Origin: Streptomyces sp. A1277
Lineage (GTDB): Bacteria > Actinomycetota > Actinomycetes > Streptomycetales > Streptomycetaceae
NCBI RefSeq assembly: GCF_004795015.1
Contig: NZ_SSBI01000036.1
Location: 1 to 64,000 of the forward strand
Direction: 5' to 3'
Length of the DNA stretch: 64,000 bases
The translations under genes were made by a program, and so were the position numbers. Of the stretch, positions 23,894-32,522 are shown one piece after another. Positions within the stretch are counted from its first letter, which is position 1. Each line of letters begins with the position of its first letter. The notes below the pieces were generated by a model. That model saw nothing but the letters and a program-made list of their open reading frames with translations. It searched no databases and was not told where the DNA came from.

Positions 23894-23983
23894 GACCCTG
23901 AAGCGTACGCCCTTGGCCTCAAGCGGACTTGAGCCCTCCGCCCGGCCCGCTCCCCCTGCCGCCGCACCCCCTCCCCTGCCGGC

Positions 23984-25237
23984 TCAGAAGGCGTCCGGGC
24001 ACCAGGGCCGCCGCGCCGTCCGGAACACCGCGTCCGCCGACGCCGCCGCGCCCGGGGCCAGTTCCGCCACCCGGTCCAGCGCCGCCAGCCGTGAGACCGA
24101 CTCGTCGCCGAGGCAGAGCGTGCCCAGCTCCCCCACGCCCATCGCCAGGTCGGCCGAGCGCGTCGTCGGGGTGCAGGTGGTGCCGTCCGGCGAGGCGTCC
24201 AGGTGGAAGCGGCCGGCGGCCGGGCCGGACGCGTCGTGGATCTCCAGGACCAGGGAGCCGGGCACCGCGTAGGTGCGGGCCTCCAGGGCGCGTACGACGT
24301 CCAGGACGCGCACCCACAGGAAGTCCGCCTGCGTCACGACGCGCGCCGCTCGCGGGTCCGGGAGCAGCAGCGGGAGCAGGTCGTCGGCGGGGCGGTACCC
24401 GGTGCGGATCGTGGAGATCCAGTCCACCGAGCACAGGAAGTGCCACAGCGCCCGCTCCGCCGCCGGGGTCACCGCGATCATGCTGCGCACCGTCGCACGG
24501 TTCAGCGGCTGCTTGGCGTCGCTCCAGTTCTCGTCGGCGCGGTAGACGAGCATCCCGTCGACCGTGCCGTCCGGGCCCCGGTGGACGGCGTAGAAGGGTT
24601 CGGTCCAGGGTTCTTTGGGGAAGAGCGTCTGGCCCGTGAGCCGGTTCCACCAGTGGGCGCCGCGGCTCACCACGCCGTGCTGCCGGGCCCGCAGCCGGTC
24701 GTGCAGGGCGGGGCCCAGCTTGCGTATCTCCGCGCCGTCCACCAGGTCGATCCGGCCGCCGTCCCCGGGCGCCGGGACCGGGCGGTGCGGGTTTAGGCCG
24801 GTGCGGTGGACGTCGATCTCCCACTCGGTGGCCCCGGCCGCCGGGCCGAATCCGTACCGCCCGTAGATCGGGTACTCGGCGGCGATCAGCGTCGCCGCCA
24901 CGTCACCGCGCTCCTTCGCCGCCGCCAGGTCGGCGGCCATCATCCGCGAGAGCAGCCCGCGCCGGCGGTGGGTGGGCGAGACCGCGACGTTGGTGACCGC
25001 GTCCGTGGGCACCGTCGCACCGCCGACGACCGTCAGTTCCTGCGCGAACGAGCGGAACGTCGCGACGCACCGCCCCGCGTCGAAGGCCCCCTGCGCGCGG
25101 GACAGGTCCATGTACCCCAGGCGTCCGGCCACCTCCTCGTCGGACGGGGTGGGCGGCCTCAGGAAGCCGGTGTTCAGGGCGCGCAGCCAGTCGGGGAAGT
25201 CGGACAGTGTGACGGTACGGACATCCGGGGCGGTCAT
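23984..25237 (-). CDS. Eis-like GNAT acetyltransferase
   Basis: A 417-aa protein with the Eis layout: N-terminal GNAT domain with acetyl-CoA loop VAVSPTHRRRGLLSRMM, second GNAT-like domain, and C-terminal sterol-carrier-like domain. It ends in Phe (WCPDAF); the C-terminal carboxylate is the catalytic base in Eis enzymes. Mycobacterial Eis acetylates aminoglycosides and protein lysines; the Streptomyces substrate is unknown. An extra GTG three codons upstream (25246) is an alternative start. Confidence 0.9.
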   Translation of the reverse strand: MTAPDVRTVTLSDFPDWLRALNTGFLRPPTPSDEEVAGRLGYMDLSRAQGAFDAGRCVATFRSFAQELTVVGGATVPTDAVTNVAVSPTHRRRGLLSRMMAADLAAAKERGDVAATLIAAEYPIYGRYGFGPAAGATEWEIDVHRTGLNPHRPVPAPGDGGRIDLVDGAEIRKLGPALHDRLRARQHGVVSRGAHWWNRLTGQTLFPKEPWTEPFYAVHRGPDGTVDGMLVYRADENWSDAKQPLNRATVRSMIAVTPAAERALWHFLCSVDWISTIRTGYRPADDLLPLLLPDPRAARVVTQADFLWVRVLDVVRALEARTYAVPGSLVLEIHDASGPAAGRFHLDASPDGTTCTPTTRSADLAMGVGELGTLCLGDESVSRLAALDRVAELAPGAAASADAVFRTARRPWCPDAF

Positions 25238-25309
25238 GCGCCCCACGCTAGAGAGCGCGGTGCGCGATGTCGCATGGTTTTGACGGCCGGGACCGCGGAG
25301 CCCGGGGCC

Positions 25310-26299
25310 TCAGAACACCGCGCGGATCTCCCCCACCTCCGCCGCGCCGCCCAGCAGCGGTGCCCGGCCGATCCGCGAGACCACCGGCGCGTCGACCCCC
25401 AGCAGCCCCAGCGCGCGGCCCAGGACCGGGCCCAGCGCCCGGGTCGAGCCGTCGTCGATCTTGAAGGCCAGGGCCCTGCCGTCCGCCAGGGCCACCGCCT
25501 GCACGGCCTCCGCGCCCATCTTCGAGAGCGTGCCGGGCACCTCCCGCATCAGCCAGGTGTCGGGGCGCCGCGTGCCCGCCACGTACTCCGGGTGCGCGCG
25601 CATCGCGTCCGCCACCCGGCGCTCGGCCGTGCCCTCCCCGGCCGTGACGAAGCTGCGGAACGCCCGCGCGAGCCCCACCAGCGAGATCGCCATCAGGGGC
25701 GCCCCGCAGCCGTCCGTGCCGACCGCGGCGACCGGTTCGCCCGCGGCCTCCTCGACGACCTGGTGGACCAGCTGCTGGAGGGGGTGGGCGGGGTCGAGGT
25801 AGCCGACCAGGTCCCAGCCGTTGCGGGCGCAGGCCGCGAGCATCGCCGCGTGCTTGCCGGAGCAGTTCATCGTCAGGCGCTCGCGGACACGGCCTGCGGC
25901 GAGGTACGTCTCGGCCTCCGCCGGGTCCAGCGGCAGGTCCGGCGGGGTCTGGAGGTCCTCGGGCGACAGTCCGTGCTCGGCGAGCACCTTGCGTACGAGA
26001 TCGAGGTGGAAGCCCTCGCCGGAGTGGCTCGCGGCGGCGAGCGCCAGCCGCTCGCCGGACAGGTCGAGCCCGGCCCGCAGCACGGCCGCGGCCTGCATCG
26101 GCTTGTTGGAGGAGCGCGGGAAGACCGGCGCCGCCGGGTCGCCCAGGGCCAGCTCCACGCTGCCGTCTGCGGCGAGCACGACGAGCGAGCCCCGGTGGTG
26201 GCCCTCCACGAAGCCGGACCGTACGACCTCGGCCAGCACGGGCAGGCCGGGGGCCGGGCCGGCGGATACGGCGGGGGTGCGGGCTGCGCTGGAGGTCAT
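25310..26299 (-). CDS. thermolabile/rhizobial-type L-asparaginase
   Basis: A 329-aa protein of the AnsA/ReAII type asparaginase family (COG4448), which hydrolyses L-asparagine to aspartate and ammonia. Characteristic motifs: FPRSSNKPMQAAA, AAASHSGEGFH, the serine/lysine and cysteine pair MNCSGKHAAM, and TDGCGAPLMAISL. There is no signal peptide, so it is cytosolic. It is a single gene between the Eis-like and rsiG genes on the same strand. Confidence 0.9.
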   Translation of the reverse strand: MTSSAARTPAVSAGPAPGLPVLAEVVRSGFVEGHHRGSLVVLAADGSVELALGDPAAPVFPRSSNKPMQAAAVLRAGLDLSGERLALAAASHSGEGFHLDLVRKVLAEHGLSPEDLQTPPDLPLDPAEAETYLAAGRVRERLTMNCSGKHAAMLAACARNGWDLVGYLDPAHPLQQLVHQVVEEAAGEPVAAVGTDGCGAPLMAISLVGLARAFRSFVTAGEGTAERRVADAMRAHPEYVAGTRRPDTWLMREVPGTLSKMGAEAVQAVALADGRALAFKIDDGSTRALGPVLGRALGLLGVDAPVVSRIGRAPLLGGAAEVGEIRAVF

Positions 26300-26345
26300 G
26301 GTGGCCTTCCGGGGACGGACGGGACCCGCCCCCGGAAGGGTCGCC

Positions 26346-27002
26346 TCAGGCGAGCAGGTCGTCTACTTGTGCTTCCCCGTCACGGTACCTGCGGGCGATC
26401 TCCGCGCCGCAACCGTCCGCCGTGCGCTGGAGCCGGTGCCGGCGGCGGGAGACCTGCTGTTCGTAGCGGACCAGGCGCCCCATCGCGGTGTGCAGCTCCT
26501 CGTCCGTCCGGGCGTCGAGGTCGGACAGCTCGACCTCGGCGAGCGTCTCGGCCGCCAGCTTGCGGTACTCGTCGCTGCGCGGCACGGACAGCGTGACGTG
26601 CCGGGCGGAGGAGCGCTGCGGCGACGGGGCGTCGGCGAGGATCTCCGACAGCCGGTCCACCACCGGCGACTCCGGGCCCCGGCGCCGGGCCAGCTCGGCC
26701 CGCAGGATGTCGATCCGTCCCTGGACGAGCCGCCGCACATAGCTGAGGTCGGCCTCGTCGCGCTGGGCGTCGCGGCGCAGCGCCCGCAGCTCCGGCAGTC
26801 TCAGGGCGCCCAGCTCGGCCCGGGACCCGCCGCCGTCGCCGTCGTCACCGCCCTGGCCGGTCCGCTGCACGGGCGGGCGCATGGTGCTGCTACTCGTACC
26901 GCTGCCGATGCCCGTACTCGTGTTGCTGCTGACGCCGGGGCGCGCGACCGGCACTGCGCCCGGGGACTGCCCGGTTCCATGGGTGCTCATGCTTGTGTCC
27001 AT
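26346..27002 (-). CDS. rsiG: RsiG, c-di-GMP-dependent anti-sigma factor for WhiG
   Basis: RsiG with cyclic di-GMP holds the sporulation sigma factor WhiG inactive in streptomycetes. The product is helical and carries two exact copies of the published c-di-GMP motif E-x3-S-x2-R-x3-Q-x3-D. One is in EADLSYVRRLVQGRID, the other in EQQVSRRRHRLQRTAD, one on each helix of the antiparallel coiled coil. The N-terminal about 60 residues are Ser/Gly/Thr-rich and probably disordered. Start is uncertain: ATG 27002 (218 aa), ATG 26990 or ATG 27041 are possible. It is divergent from dtd. Confidence 0.92.
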   Translation of the reverse strand: MDTSMSTHGTGQSPGAVPVARPGVSSNTSTGIGSGTSSSTMRPPVQRTGQGGDDGDGGGSRAELGALRLPELRALRRDAQRDEADLSYVRRLVQGRIDILRAELARRRGPESPVVDRLSEILADAPSPQRSSARHVTLSVPRSDEYRKLAAETLAEVELSDLDARTDEELHTAMGRLVRYEQQVSRRRHRLQRTADGCGAEIARRYRDGEAQVDDLLA

Positions 27003-27107
27003 CCCCTCGACCGGTGCGTCGGCGCACCGCCTCCCGAGCATGGTGCCACCCCGAGGGTCCTTGTGGAGGTGCTCTGTACCCGTTCAGCCCAAGATAGGTT
27101 GGTCTGT

Positions 27108-27557
27108 ATGCGTGCAGTGGTACAGAGGGTGGATGGCGCGAGCGTCTCGGTGGCGGACGCCGCGGGCGACGGCGGGGGCTCCTCGGTCGTCGGTGAAATA
27201 GTCGGCGAGGGCCTGTGTGTGCTGGTGGGAGTGACCCACGGGGACACCGCCGAGAAGGCGGCGCAGCTCGCCCGCAAGCTCTGGGCGGTCCGCATTCTGG
27301 AGGGCGAGAAGTCCTGCTCCGACGTGAATGCGCCGCTTCTGGTGATTTCGCAGTTCACTCTCTACGGGGACGCCCGGAAGGGCCGCCGGCCCACCTGGAA
27401 CGCCGCCGCGCCCGGCGAGGTCGCCGAGCCGCTGGTGGACGAGGTGGTGGCGCAGCTGCGGGCGCTCGGGGCGACGGTGGAGACGGGCCGGTTCGGGGCG
27501 GACATGCGCGTCTCGCTCACGAATCACGGCCCGTTCACCGTCATCGTCGAGGTCTGA
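27108..27557 (+). CDS. dtd: D-aminoacyl-tRNA deacylase
   Basis: DTD hydrolyses D-amino acids (and glycine) wrongly attached to tRNA. The 149-aa product has the N-terminal MRAVVQRVDGASVSV, the active-site motif SQFTLYGDARKGRRP, and the cross-subunit motif near the C terminus, here NHGPFTV (usually NxGPVT, so one Val to Phe change). The ATG at 27108 is 105 bp from the divergent rsiG start. It is convergent with ygfZ, 39 bp away. Confidence 0.95.
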   Translation: MRAVVQRVDGASVSVADAAGDGGGSSVVGEIVGEGLCVLVGVTHGDTAEKAAQLARKLWAVRILEGEKSCSDVNAPLLVISQFTLYGDARKGRRPTWNAAAPGEVAEPLVDEVVAQLRALGATVETGRFGADMRVSLTNHGPFTVIVEV

Positions 27558-27596
27558 ACTCCGGCCCGGCGGCCGGTCCCCGGTCCTCGGCGGGTG

Positions 27597-28562
27597 TTAC
27601 GGCTCGACCACCGTCTCCTGGGCCGCCGCCGTGTCCCCGGCCAGCAGCTCCGCGTCGACCGGCACGTTCCGCTTCACCAGGGCCAGGGCGATCGGGCCCA
27701 GTTCGTGGTGGCGGGCGGAGGTGGTGACGAAGCCCAGCCGGCGGCCCTCGGCGCCGTCGGCGGCGAGCCGGATCGGGGTGCCGTGGCCGGGCAGATGGAC
27801 CTCGCTGCCGTCCAGGTGCAGGAAGACGAGGCGGCGGGGAGGCTTGCCCAGGTTGTGCACCCGGGCGACGGTCTCCTGGCCCCGGTAGCAGCCCTTCTGG
27901 AGGTGGACTGCGGTGCCGATCCAGCCCAGCTCGTGCGGGATGGTGCGGTGGTCGGTCTCGAAGCCGAGCCTCGGCCGGTGGCCCTCCACGCGCAGCGCCT
28001 CGTGGGCCAGCACCCCGGCGAGCGGGCCGTGCCCGGCCGCGTACGCCTCCAGGCCGGCGCGCGGGAGGAGCAGGTCGCGGCCGTACGGCGTCTCGCGTAC
28101 GACGGCCCCCTCGGGCACCTCGGCGATGGAACCGGCCGGCAGGAACACCAGGGCGTAGTCCTCGGTGCGGTCGGCGACCTCCACCCGGTAGAAGAACTTC
28201 ATCGACTCCAGGTAGGCGATCAGTTCGCCCTGCGTACCCGGCTCGACGTGCATCCACACCGTCTCGCCGTCGTCCACGAGGTACAGGGCGTGCTCGATGT
28301 GGCCGTTCGCGCTCAGGATCAGGGCCTCGGTGGCCTGCCCGGGGGCGAGTTCGGTCACGTGCTGGGTGATCAGGAGGTGCAGCCAGGCCAGCCGGTCGCT
28401 CCCGGTGACGGTGACGACGCCGCGGTGCGACAGGTCGACCAGGCCCGAACCGTCGGCGAGGGCGCGCTGCTCGCGGAACAGGTCGCCGTAGTGCGCGGCG
28501 ACGCCTTCGTCGCGGCCCTCGGCGGGGACGGCGCCGGGCTGGGACAGCAGGGGGCTCTTCAT
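27597..28562 (-). CDS. ygfZ: folate-dependent protein YgfZ (Fe-S cluster maintenance)
   Basis: YgfZ/IBA57 proteins bind tetrahydrofolate and help assemble or repair certain Fe-S enzymes. The 321-aa product has the GcvT-like fold with the diagnostic motif KGCYRGQETVARVHNLG. The N-terminal part has LVDLSHRGVVTVTGSDRLAWL, as in the aminomethyltransferase superfamily. It lies directly downstream of nur (20 bp) on the same strand, so the two are probably co-transcribed. Confidence 0.93.
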   Translation of the reverse strand: MKSPLLSQPGAVPAEGRDEGVAAHYGDLFREQRALADGSGLVDLSHRGVVTVTGSDRLAWLHLLITQHVTELAPGQATEALILSANGHIEHALYLVDDGETVWMHVEPGTQGELIAYLESMKFFYRVEVADRTEDYALVFLPAGSIAEVPEGAVVRETPYGRDLLLPRAGLEAYAAGHGPLAGVLAHEALRVEGHRPRLGFETDHRTIPHELGWIGTAVHLQKGCYRGQETVARVHNLGKPPRRLVFLHLDGSEVHLPGHGTPIRLAADGAEGRRLGFVTTSARHHELGPIALALVKRNVPVDAELLAGDTAAAQETVVEP

Positions 28563-28582
28563 GCGACCAGCGTACGACTGGT

Positions 28583-29062
28583 TCAGGCCCCGGCAGCCGG
28601 TGCGGGGTCGCCGGACGGCCCGTCGATGCCGGGCCCGTCCGCCGTCTTCGCCGTGCAGTCGGCGCAGCGGCCGAAGATCGCGAAGTGCTTCATGTCGGTC
28701 TCGAAGCCGAACGCACCGCGCAGCTTCTCCGTGAACTCCTCGACCACGCCGACGTCGGCCTCGATCACGCCGGTGCAGTCCCGGCAGACCAGGTGGATGT
28801 GGTGGTGGCGGTCGGCCAGGTGGTACGTCGGGGCGCCGTGGCCCAGATGGGCGTGGCTGACCAGTTGCAGCTCCTCCAGGAGCTCCAGGGTCCGGTAGAC
28901 GGTGGAGATGTTCACGCCGGACGCGGTCCGGCGCACCTCGGAGAGGATGTCGTCGGGCGTCGCGTGTTCCAGCGTGTCGACGGCTTCCAGGACGAGCTGG
29001 CGCTGCGGCGTCAGCCGGTAGCCACGCTGACGGAGATCGGTCTTCCAGTCGGTGCTCACCAC
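28583..29062 (-). CDS. nur: nickel-responsive Fur-family regulator Nur
   Basis: Nur represses nickel uptake and Fe-superoxide dismutase genes when nickel is plentiful. The 159-aa sequence begins MVSTDWKTDLRQRGYRLTPQ, nearly identical to my recollection of S. coelicolor Nur. It keeps the metal ligands at the same positions: H33, H86, H88, H90 for the M-site and H70, H72, H126 for the nickel site. CxxC pairs (C93/C96 and RCADC) are also present. The C-terminal tail of about 20 Gly/Pro/Ala residues is longer than in S. coelicolor. It is upstream of ygfZ. Confidence 0.95.
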   Translation of the reverse strand: MVSTDWKTDLRQRGYRLTPQRQLVLEAVDTLEHATPDDILSEVRRTASGVNISTVYRTLELLEELQLVSHAHLGHGAPTYHLADRHHHIHLVCRDCTGVIEADVGVVEEFTEKLRGAFGFETDMKHFAIFGRCADCTAKTADGPGIDGPSGDPAPAAGA

Positions 29063-29129
29063 AGCCCCCAGTGTAGATCCGGGCGGAACGACTGCCCCGG
29101 GAAAGCGAGGACCACCGCGTGAGCGGTGC

Positions 29130-29702
29130 CTACTTGAAGAAGGCGATGCCGTCGTCCGGCAGGTCGCCGAGGCTCTTGGCCATCGCCTCGACCTCCTGGG
29201 GCGTGACGGTCTTCTTCAGGTGCGCCGACATGTACGGGCGCAGCTCGACCTCGGGCGTCGCCTTCTCGCCGACCCACATGAGGTCGCTGTTGACATAGCC
29301 GTAGAGCCGCTTGCCACCGCTGTACGGGCCGGAGGCCGCGGTCCGGGCCACCGCGTCGGTGACCAGGTCGATCTGCGGCTTCTTGTCGGCCAGCTCGCCG
29401 TACCAGATCTCGATGACGCCCTGGTCGCGGGCCATGACGACCTCGACCTTGCGCTCCTTGTCGACGCGCCAGTAGCCGGTCTCGGTCTCCAGCGGGCTGA
29501 CCTTGTTGCCCTCGGCGTCGAGCGCCCAGGAGTGCGAGGTGTACTCCAGGAAGTCCCGGCCGTCGTGGCTGAAGGTGACCTCCTGGCCGAAGTTGCACTT
29601 CTCGGCGCCGGGGAAGTCGGAGACACCCGCGCCCACCCAGTTGCCCAGGAGGAAGGCCAGCGGGACGAGGTCCGGGTGGAGGTCGGACGGGATCTCGATC
29701 AT
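29130..29702 (-). CDS. nitrobindin-like heme protein (FABP family)
   Basis: A 190-aa beta-barrel protein of the nitrobindin/THAP4-like family. It has the N-terminal lid motif LAFLLGNWVGAGVSDFPG (GxWxGxG), alternating polar strands, and the C-terminal proximal-histidine region RPYMSAHLKKTVTPQE. Nitrobindins bind ferric heme and isomerise peroxynitrite to nitrate; whether this one does is inferred from family. It is on the same strand as nur and ygfZ, 67 bp upstream, so possibly part of that transcript. Confidence 0.87.
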   Translation of the reverse strand: MIEIPSDLHPDLVPLAFLLGNWVGAGVSDFPGAEKCNFGQEVTFSHDGRDFLEYTSHSWALDAEGNKVSPLETETGYWRVDKERKVEVVMARDQGVIEIWYGELADKKPQIDLVTDAVARTAASGPYSGGKRLYGYVNSDLMWVGEKATPEVELRPYMSAHLKKTVTPQEVEAMAKSLGDLPDDGIAFFK

Positions 29703-29759
29703 GAGCGGCTCAGTCGATCTGTGAGGCGGGAGGCGGGAACGCCGGGAACGGGAAGGTGG

Positions 29760-29861
29760 TCAGCGCTGACCCTGGTACAGCTTCTTCACGGTCACGCCGG
29801 CGAAGGCGAGAACGCCGACGCAGACCAGGACCAGCAGGGCGGAGAAGAATGCCTCAAGCAC
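29760..29861 (-). CDS. 33-aa small membrane protein
   Basis: A tiny gene on the minus strand encoding MLEAFFSALLVLVCVGVLAF followed by AGVTVKKLYQGQR. It has one membrane helix (about residues 4-25) and a basic tail predicted to face the cytosol. The GTG start has a strong GAGGAG 6-11 nt upstream, and a stop ends cleanly at 29760, 57 bp before the nitrobindin start. This arrangement suggests a real small protein rather than a chance frame. Function is unknown. Confidence 0.7.
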   Translation of the reverse strand: MLEAFFSALLVLVCVGVLAFAGVTVKKLYQGQR

Positions 29862-29896
29862 GGGGGCTCCTCGAACGAGCGGTATGGCGGCAGTAC

Positions 29897-29934
29897 AGGG
29901 CCGGGCCCCAGCCTAATGGGTGGGGCCCGGCCCT
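29897..29934. terminator. strong hairpin between membrane operon and small protein
   Basis: AGGGCCGGGCCCC (29897-29909) pairs perfectly with GGGGCCCGGCCCT (29922-29934) around a 12-nt loop. It lies 40 bp past the end of the minus-strand three-gene operon and 35 bp before the small membrane gene, so it probably ends the operon transcript. Confidence 0.8.
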
Positions 29935-29974
29935 GCCGGTCCGGGGCGTCCTGACGGGCGTTCTGCGGGGCGGC

Positions 29975-30880
29975 TCAGCCCAGCAGCTGGTTCTGCAGGA
30001 TGACCGTCTGGTGGAACGGGACACGGGGCGTGCCGCCGTCGCCCTTGCGGGACTGGACGACCAGCGCGACCGTGTCGCCCGCGATCACGTAACCCGCCCG
30101 CACCTGCGCGGCACCGAACGGCTTCGGCTCGCTGAAGACGTACGACGCGGTGTCCTCCACCTTGCCGCCGCCCGTCCAGCTCTCGTCGAACTCCAGGTCC
30201 CGCGCGCCGAGCAGCAGGTCACCGGCGGATGACGCCCCGCTGTAGCGCTCGTCGCGGAAGGCGTCGGCGTCCTCCGCAGAGTTGAACTGGAGCAGGTAGA
30301 CCCGGCTCGACGTGCCGTCCGGCATGGTCCAGCCGCGCGCCGCGATGTGCCGCAGGGCCCCCTCGCGCAGGGTGTCGCCGAGGCCCGCGCGCCGGTCCTT
30401 CACGTACTCGGACGCGAACTGCTCCGTGCCGACCCAGCCGCCCTTGAGCTTCTTGTCCACCGTGGCCCCGGCCGGTGCGGGGAGCAGCAGCTCGCGCAGG
30501 TCGGCGTGGTGGACCTCGGAGAGGTTGCCGGCGTTGAAGGGGCGCGGCTTGCCGGCCGGGAGCGCGGGCAGGGTGAGCCGGGGGTACTCCCAGCGCCCGT
30601 CGGCCTCGGTGGCCAGTCCGGGCACGTCCGTACGTTCCATCGAGGTGATCCCGTACGCCGTACCCGCCCCGACCGCCCCGAACACCAGCACGGCGACGGT
30701 CCACCGCGCCACGGCCCGCAGCGTGCGGCGCGGCGGCCGGGGCTCCGCCGTGGCGGGGGCCTGGACCGGGGCCGGTGGGATCGAGGGCATGGGCGGGGCG
30801 ACGGAGGCCGGCGGTGGCACGGGGGCGGGGTGGGCCGCTGCCGCCGCCTCGGGCTCCGGTGCGGCCGTCTGCTCGGTCAT
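29975..30880 (-). CDS. single-pass membrane protein, third of a paralogous trio
   Basis: A 301-aa protein. Its N-terminal about 60 residues are Ala/Pro-rich and cytosolic. One membrane helix follows (RWTVAVLVFGAVGAGTAYGI), then an extracellular domain of about 210 aa. The shared trio motif appears as LRELLLPAPAGATVDKKLKG, and LREGALRHIAARGWTMPDGT is followed by YLLQFNSAEDADAF. The ATG at 30880 overlaps the stop of the upstream paralogue by 4 bp. Family unrecognised. Weak resemblance to mycobacterial PknH-like sensor domains is possible but not shown. Confidence 0.8.
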   Translation of the reverse strand: MTEQTAAPEPEAAAAAHPAPVPPPASVAPPMPSIPPAPVQAPATAEPRPPRRTLRAVARWTVAVLVFGAVGAGTAYGITSMERTDVPGLATEADGRWEYPRLTLPALPAGKPRPFNAGNLSEVHHADLRELLLPAPAGATVDKKLKGGWVGTEQFASEYVKDRRAGLGDTLREGALRHIAARGWTMPDGTSSRVYLLQFNSAEDADAFRDERYSGASSAGDLLLGARDLEFDESWTGGGKVEDTASYVFSEPKPFGAAQVRAGYVIAGDTVALVVQSRKGDGGTPRVPFHQTVILQNQLLG

Positions 30881-31725
30881 ATGTACTCCCCCGGGGACGT
30901 GATGTGGTTGAGCTGGTCCTTCACCAGCTCGGCGACGGCCGCCTTGTCGAACGGCTTGGTCCCGGACGCCGAGAACGTGACCATCACCTCGCCCTCGTAC
31001 GCCGTGCAGAACATCCCCTCGATCCGCTGCTTGGTGTTCTCGGGGTCGCGGAAGCACCTGGCGTTCTTCTTGTGGCCGTCGATGGCCGGCCCGTCACGCA
31101 GGACGCCGACGCTGTCGAAGAGTCCGGCCCGGAAGGAGTAGAGGTCCTTCAGGGCCTTCCTGTCCTTCATCCGCACCAGCTGGGTGGTGATGACCAGGTC
31201 GTTGCCGTTCGAGGCGTACGTGCGGACGGCCAGGCCCTGGATGCGCAGCTTGTCGACCCGCTTCTCGAAGTCGCGCCGGGGCCGGCCGGACAGTCCGCGG
31301 CCGCCCTCCTTCATCTCGGCGGCGGCCGCGGGTCCGCTGACCTCCGCGTCGTTGCCGTAAGTCCCGGAGTCCGGGCCGAGCCGGTAGCCGGCCGGGACGG
31401 GCAGCAGCAGCTTGCTCAGCTCGGTGGAGGCCCGGCCCCGGGCGACGTCACCGGCCGGGTCCTTGCCCGGCTCGTGCGCGGGCTTCTCCCACAGCCGGGT
31501 CGGCACGGTCCGGTCCGCGTCGTCGACGGTGGCCTTCGTGTACGCGGCGGCGCCCGCGACGGCGGCGAGCACCAGCACGACGGGGACGGCCGTGAGCACC
31601 ACCCGCCGCGCCCGGCCCTTCCGCGCGGGGGCTGCGGCCGGCTCAGGTGCGGCAGCGAGGGCGGCGGCCGGCGCGGGCTCGCTGTCCGCCGGCGGTGCGG
31701 GCACGGTCGTGTGGTCGTCGTTCAC
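30877..31725 (-). CDS. single-pass membrane protein, second of a paralogous trio
   Basis: A 282-aa protein with Ala/Pro-rich cytosolic N terminus, basic patch (RKGRARR), membrane helix VVLTAVPVVLVLAAVAGAAA, and an extracellular domain. The trio motif is LSKLLLPVPAGYRLGPDSG. Two cysteines (KKNARCFRDPE and EGMFCTAYEGE) may form a disulfide. The GTG start overlaps the upstream stop (GTGA), and its own stop overlaps the next start, so the three genes are translationally coupled. Function is unknown. Confidence 0.8.
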   Translation of the reverse strand: MNDDHTTVPAPPADSEPAPAAALAAAPEPAAAPARKGRARRVVLTAVPVVLVLAAVAGAAAYTKATVDDADRTVPTRLWEKPAHEPGKDPAGDVARGRASTELSKLLLPVPAGYRLGPDSGTYGNDAEVSGPAAAAEMKEGGRGLSGRPRRDFEKRVDKLRIQGLAVRTYASNGNDLVITTQLVRMKDRKALKDLYSFRAGLFDSVGVLRDGPAIDGHKKNARCFRDPENTKQRIEGMFCTAYEGEVMVTFSASGTKPFDKAAVAELVKDQLNHITSPGEYI

Positions 31726-32522
31726 AGGCGCTCCAGCTGTCGCTCGGCCAGCGTCCGGATGTCCTTCTTGCTGATCGGCGCGGTGTCGTAGACGTGGATG
31801 TCGACCATGACGTCGCCCCGCTGGAAGATCGCCCTGGCCCGGTGGACGGGCATGTATCCGGGCTTCCGGTCGGCCGGGTAGACGTAGTACCGGCCGTTCG
31901 CGCTGCCCTTGAGCGCGGTGCCGCCGTTGCCCGCGCCGTGGTCGGTCTGGGGCATGTACGAGCGCTGGTCCTCCGCGTGGTCTGCCGCCGCGGCACCCGA
32001 GCGGAACTGCACCAGCCGGACGGTGGCCGTGCGGTGCTCGCCCTTCTTCCAGGCCGCGCCCGCGACCCGGCGGATGCCCTGGTCGAGGAGGTCGCCGTAC
32101 ATGTAGTCCTCGTCCTCGAATTCGAGTGCGTAGCCCTCGAGCCCCAGCCACCCGTCCCACCCGAGCGTGGTCAGCAGCTTGTCCTCCTCCCAGCCCTTCG
32201 GCCGGGGCGCGACGAGCTTGCGCAGATCGCCGTCCGCGCGGACCCTGCGGTCCTGCGAGGCGGGCAGCGGGTCCGGCGCCTTCCCGGCGGGCAGCGCCTT
32301 CGCCGGGTACGCGAGATCCGGCTGCGAGAGCGCGGTGAGCGGTGTCGGCGCGCGTCCGGCCTGGACGCCGTAACCGACCGCGACGCCGCCCGCGATGCCG
32401 AGCAGGGCCGCGGCGGCGATGATCAGCGTCGTACGTCCGCGCGGGCGCCGTTCACCGGCGGCGCCGGGCTCCGGTGTGTCCGCGGGCGGCTCGGGCTGCC
32501 CGTCGGAAATGCTGTCGTCCAT
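31722..32522 (-). CDS. single-pass membrane protein, first of a paralogous trio
   Basis: A 266-aa protein: acidic, Pro/Gly-rich N terminus (MDDSISDGQPEPPADTPEPG), membrane helix TTLIIAAAALLGIAGGVAVG, extracellular domain. The trio motif is LRKLVAPRPKGWEEDKLLTT, followed by LLDQGIRRVAGAAWKKGEHRT and VRLVQFRSGAAAADHA, matching the third gene's order. The ATG at 32522 follows GGGGGGA; an upstream frame extension is non-conserved. It is the promoter-proximal gene, divergent from the DsrE gene. Function is unknown. Confidence 0.8.
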   Translation of the reverse strand: MDDSISDGQPEPPADTPEPGAAGERRPRGRTTLIIAAAALLGIAGGVAVGYGVQAGRAPTPLTALSQPDLAYPAKALPAGKAPDPLPASQDRRVRADGDLRKLVAPRPKGWEEDKLLTTLGWDGWLGLEGYALEFEDEDYMYGDLLDQGIRRVAGAAWKKGEHRTATVRLVQFRSGAAAADHAEDQRSYMPQTDHGAGNGGTALKGSANGRYYVYPADRKPGYMPVHRARAIFQRGDVMVDIHVYDTAPISKKDIRTLAERQLERL

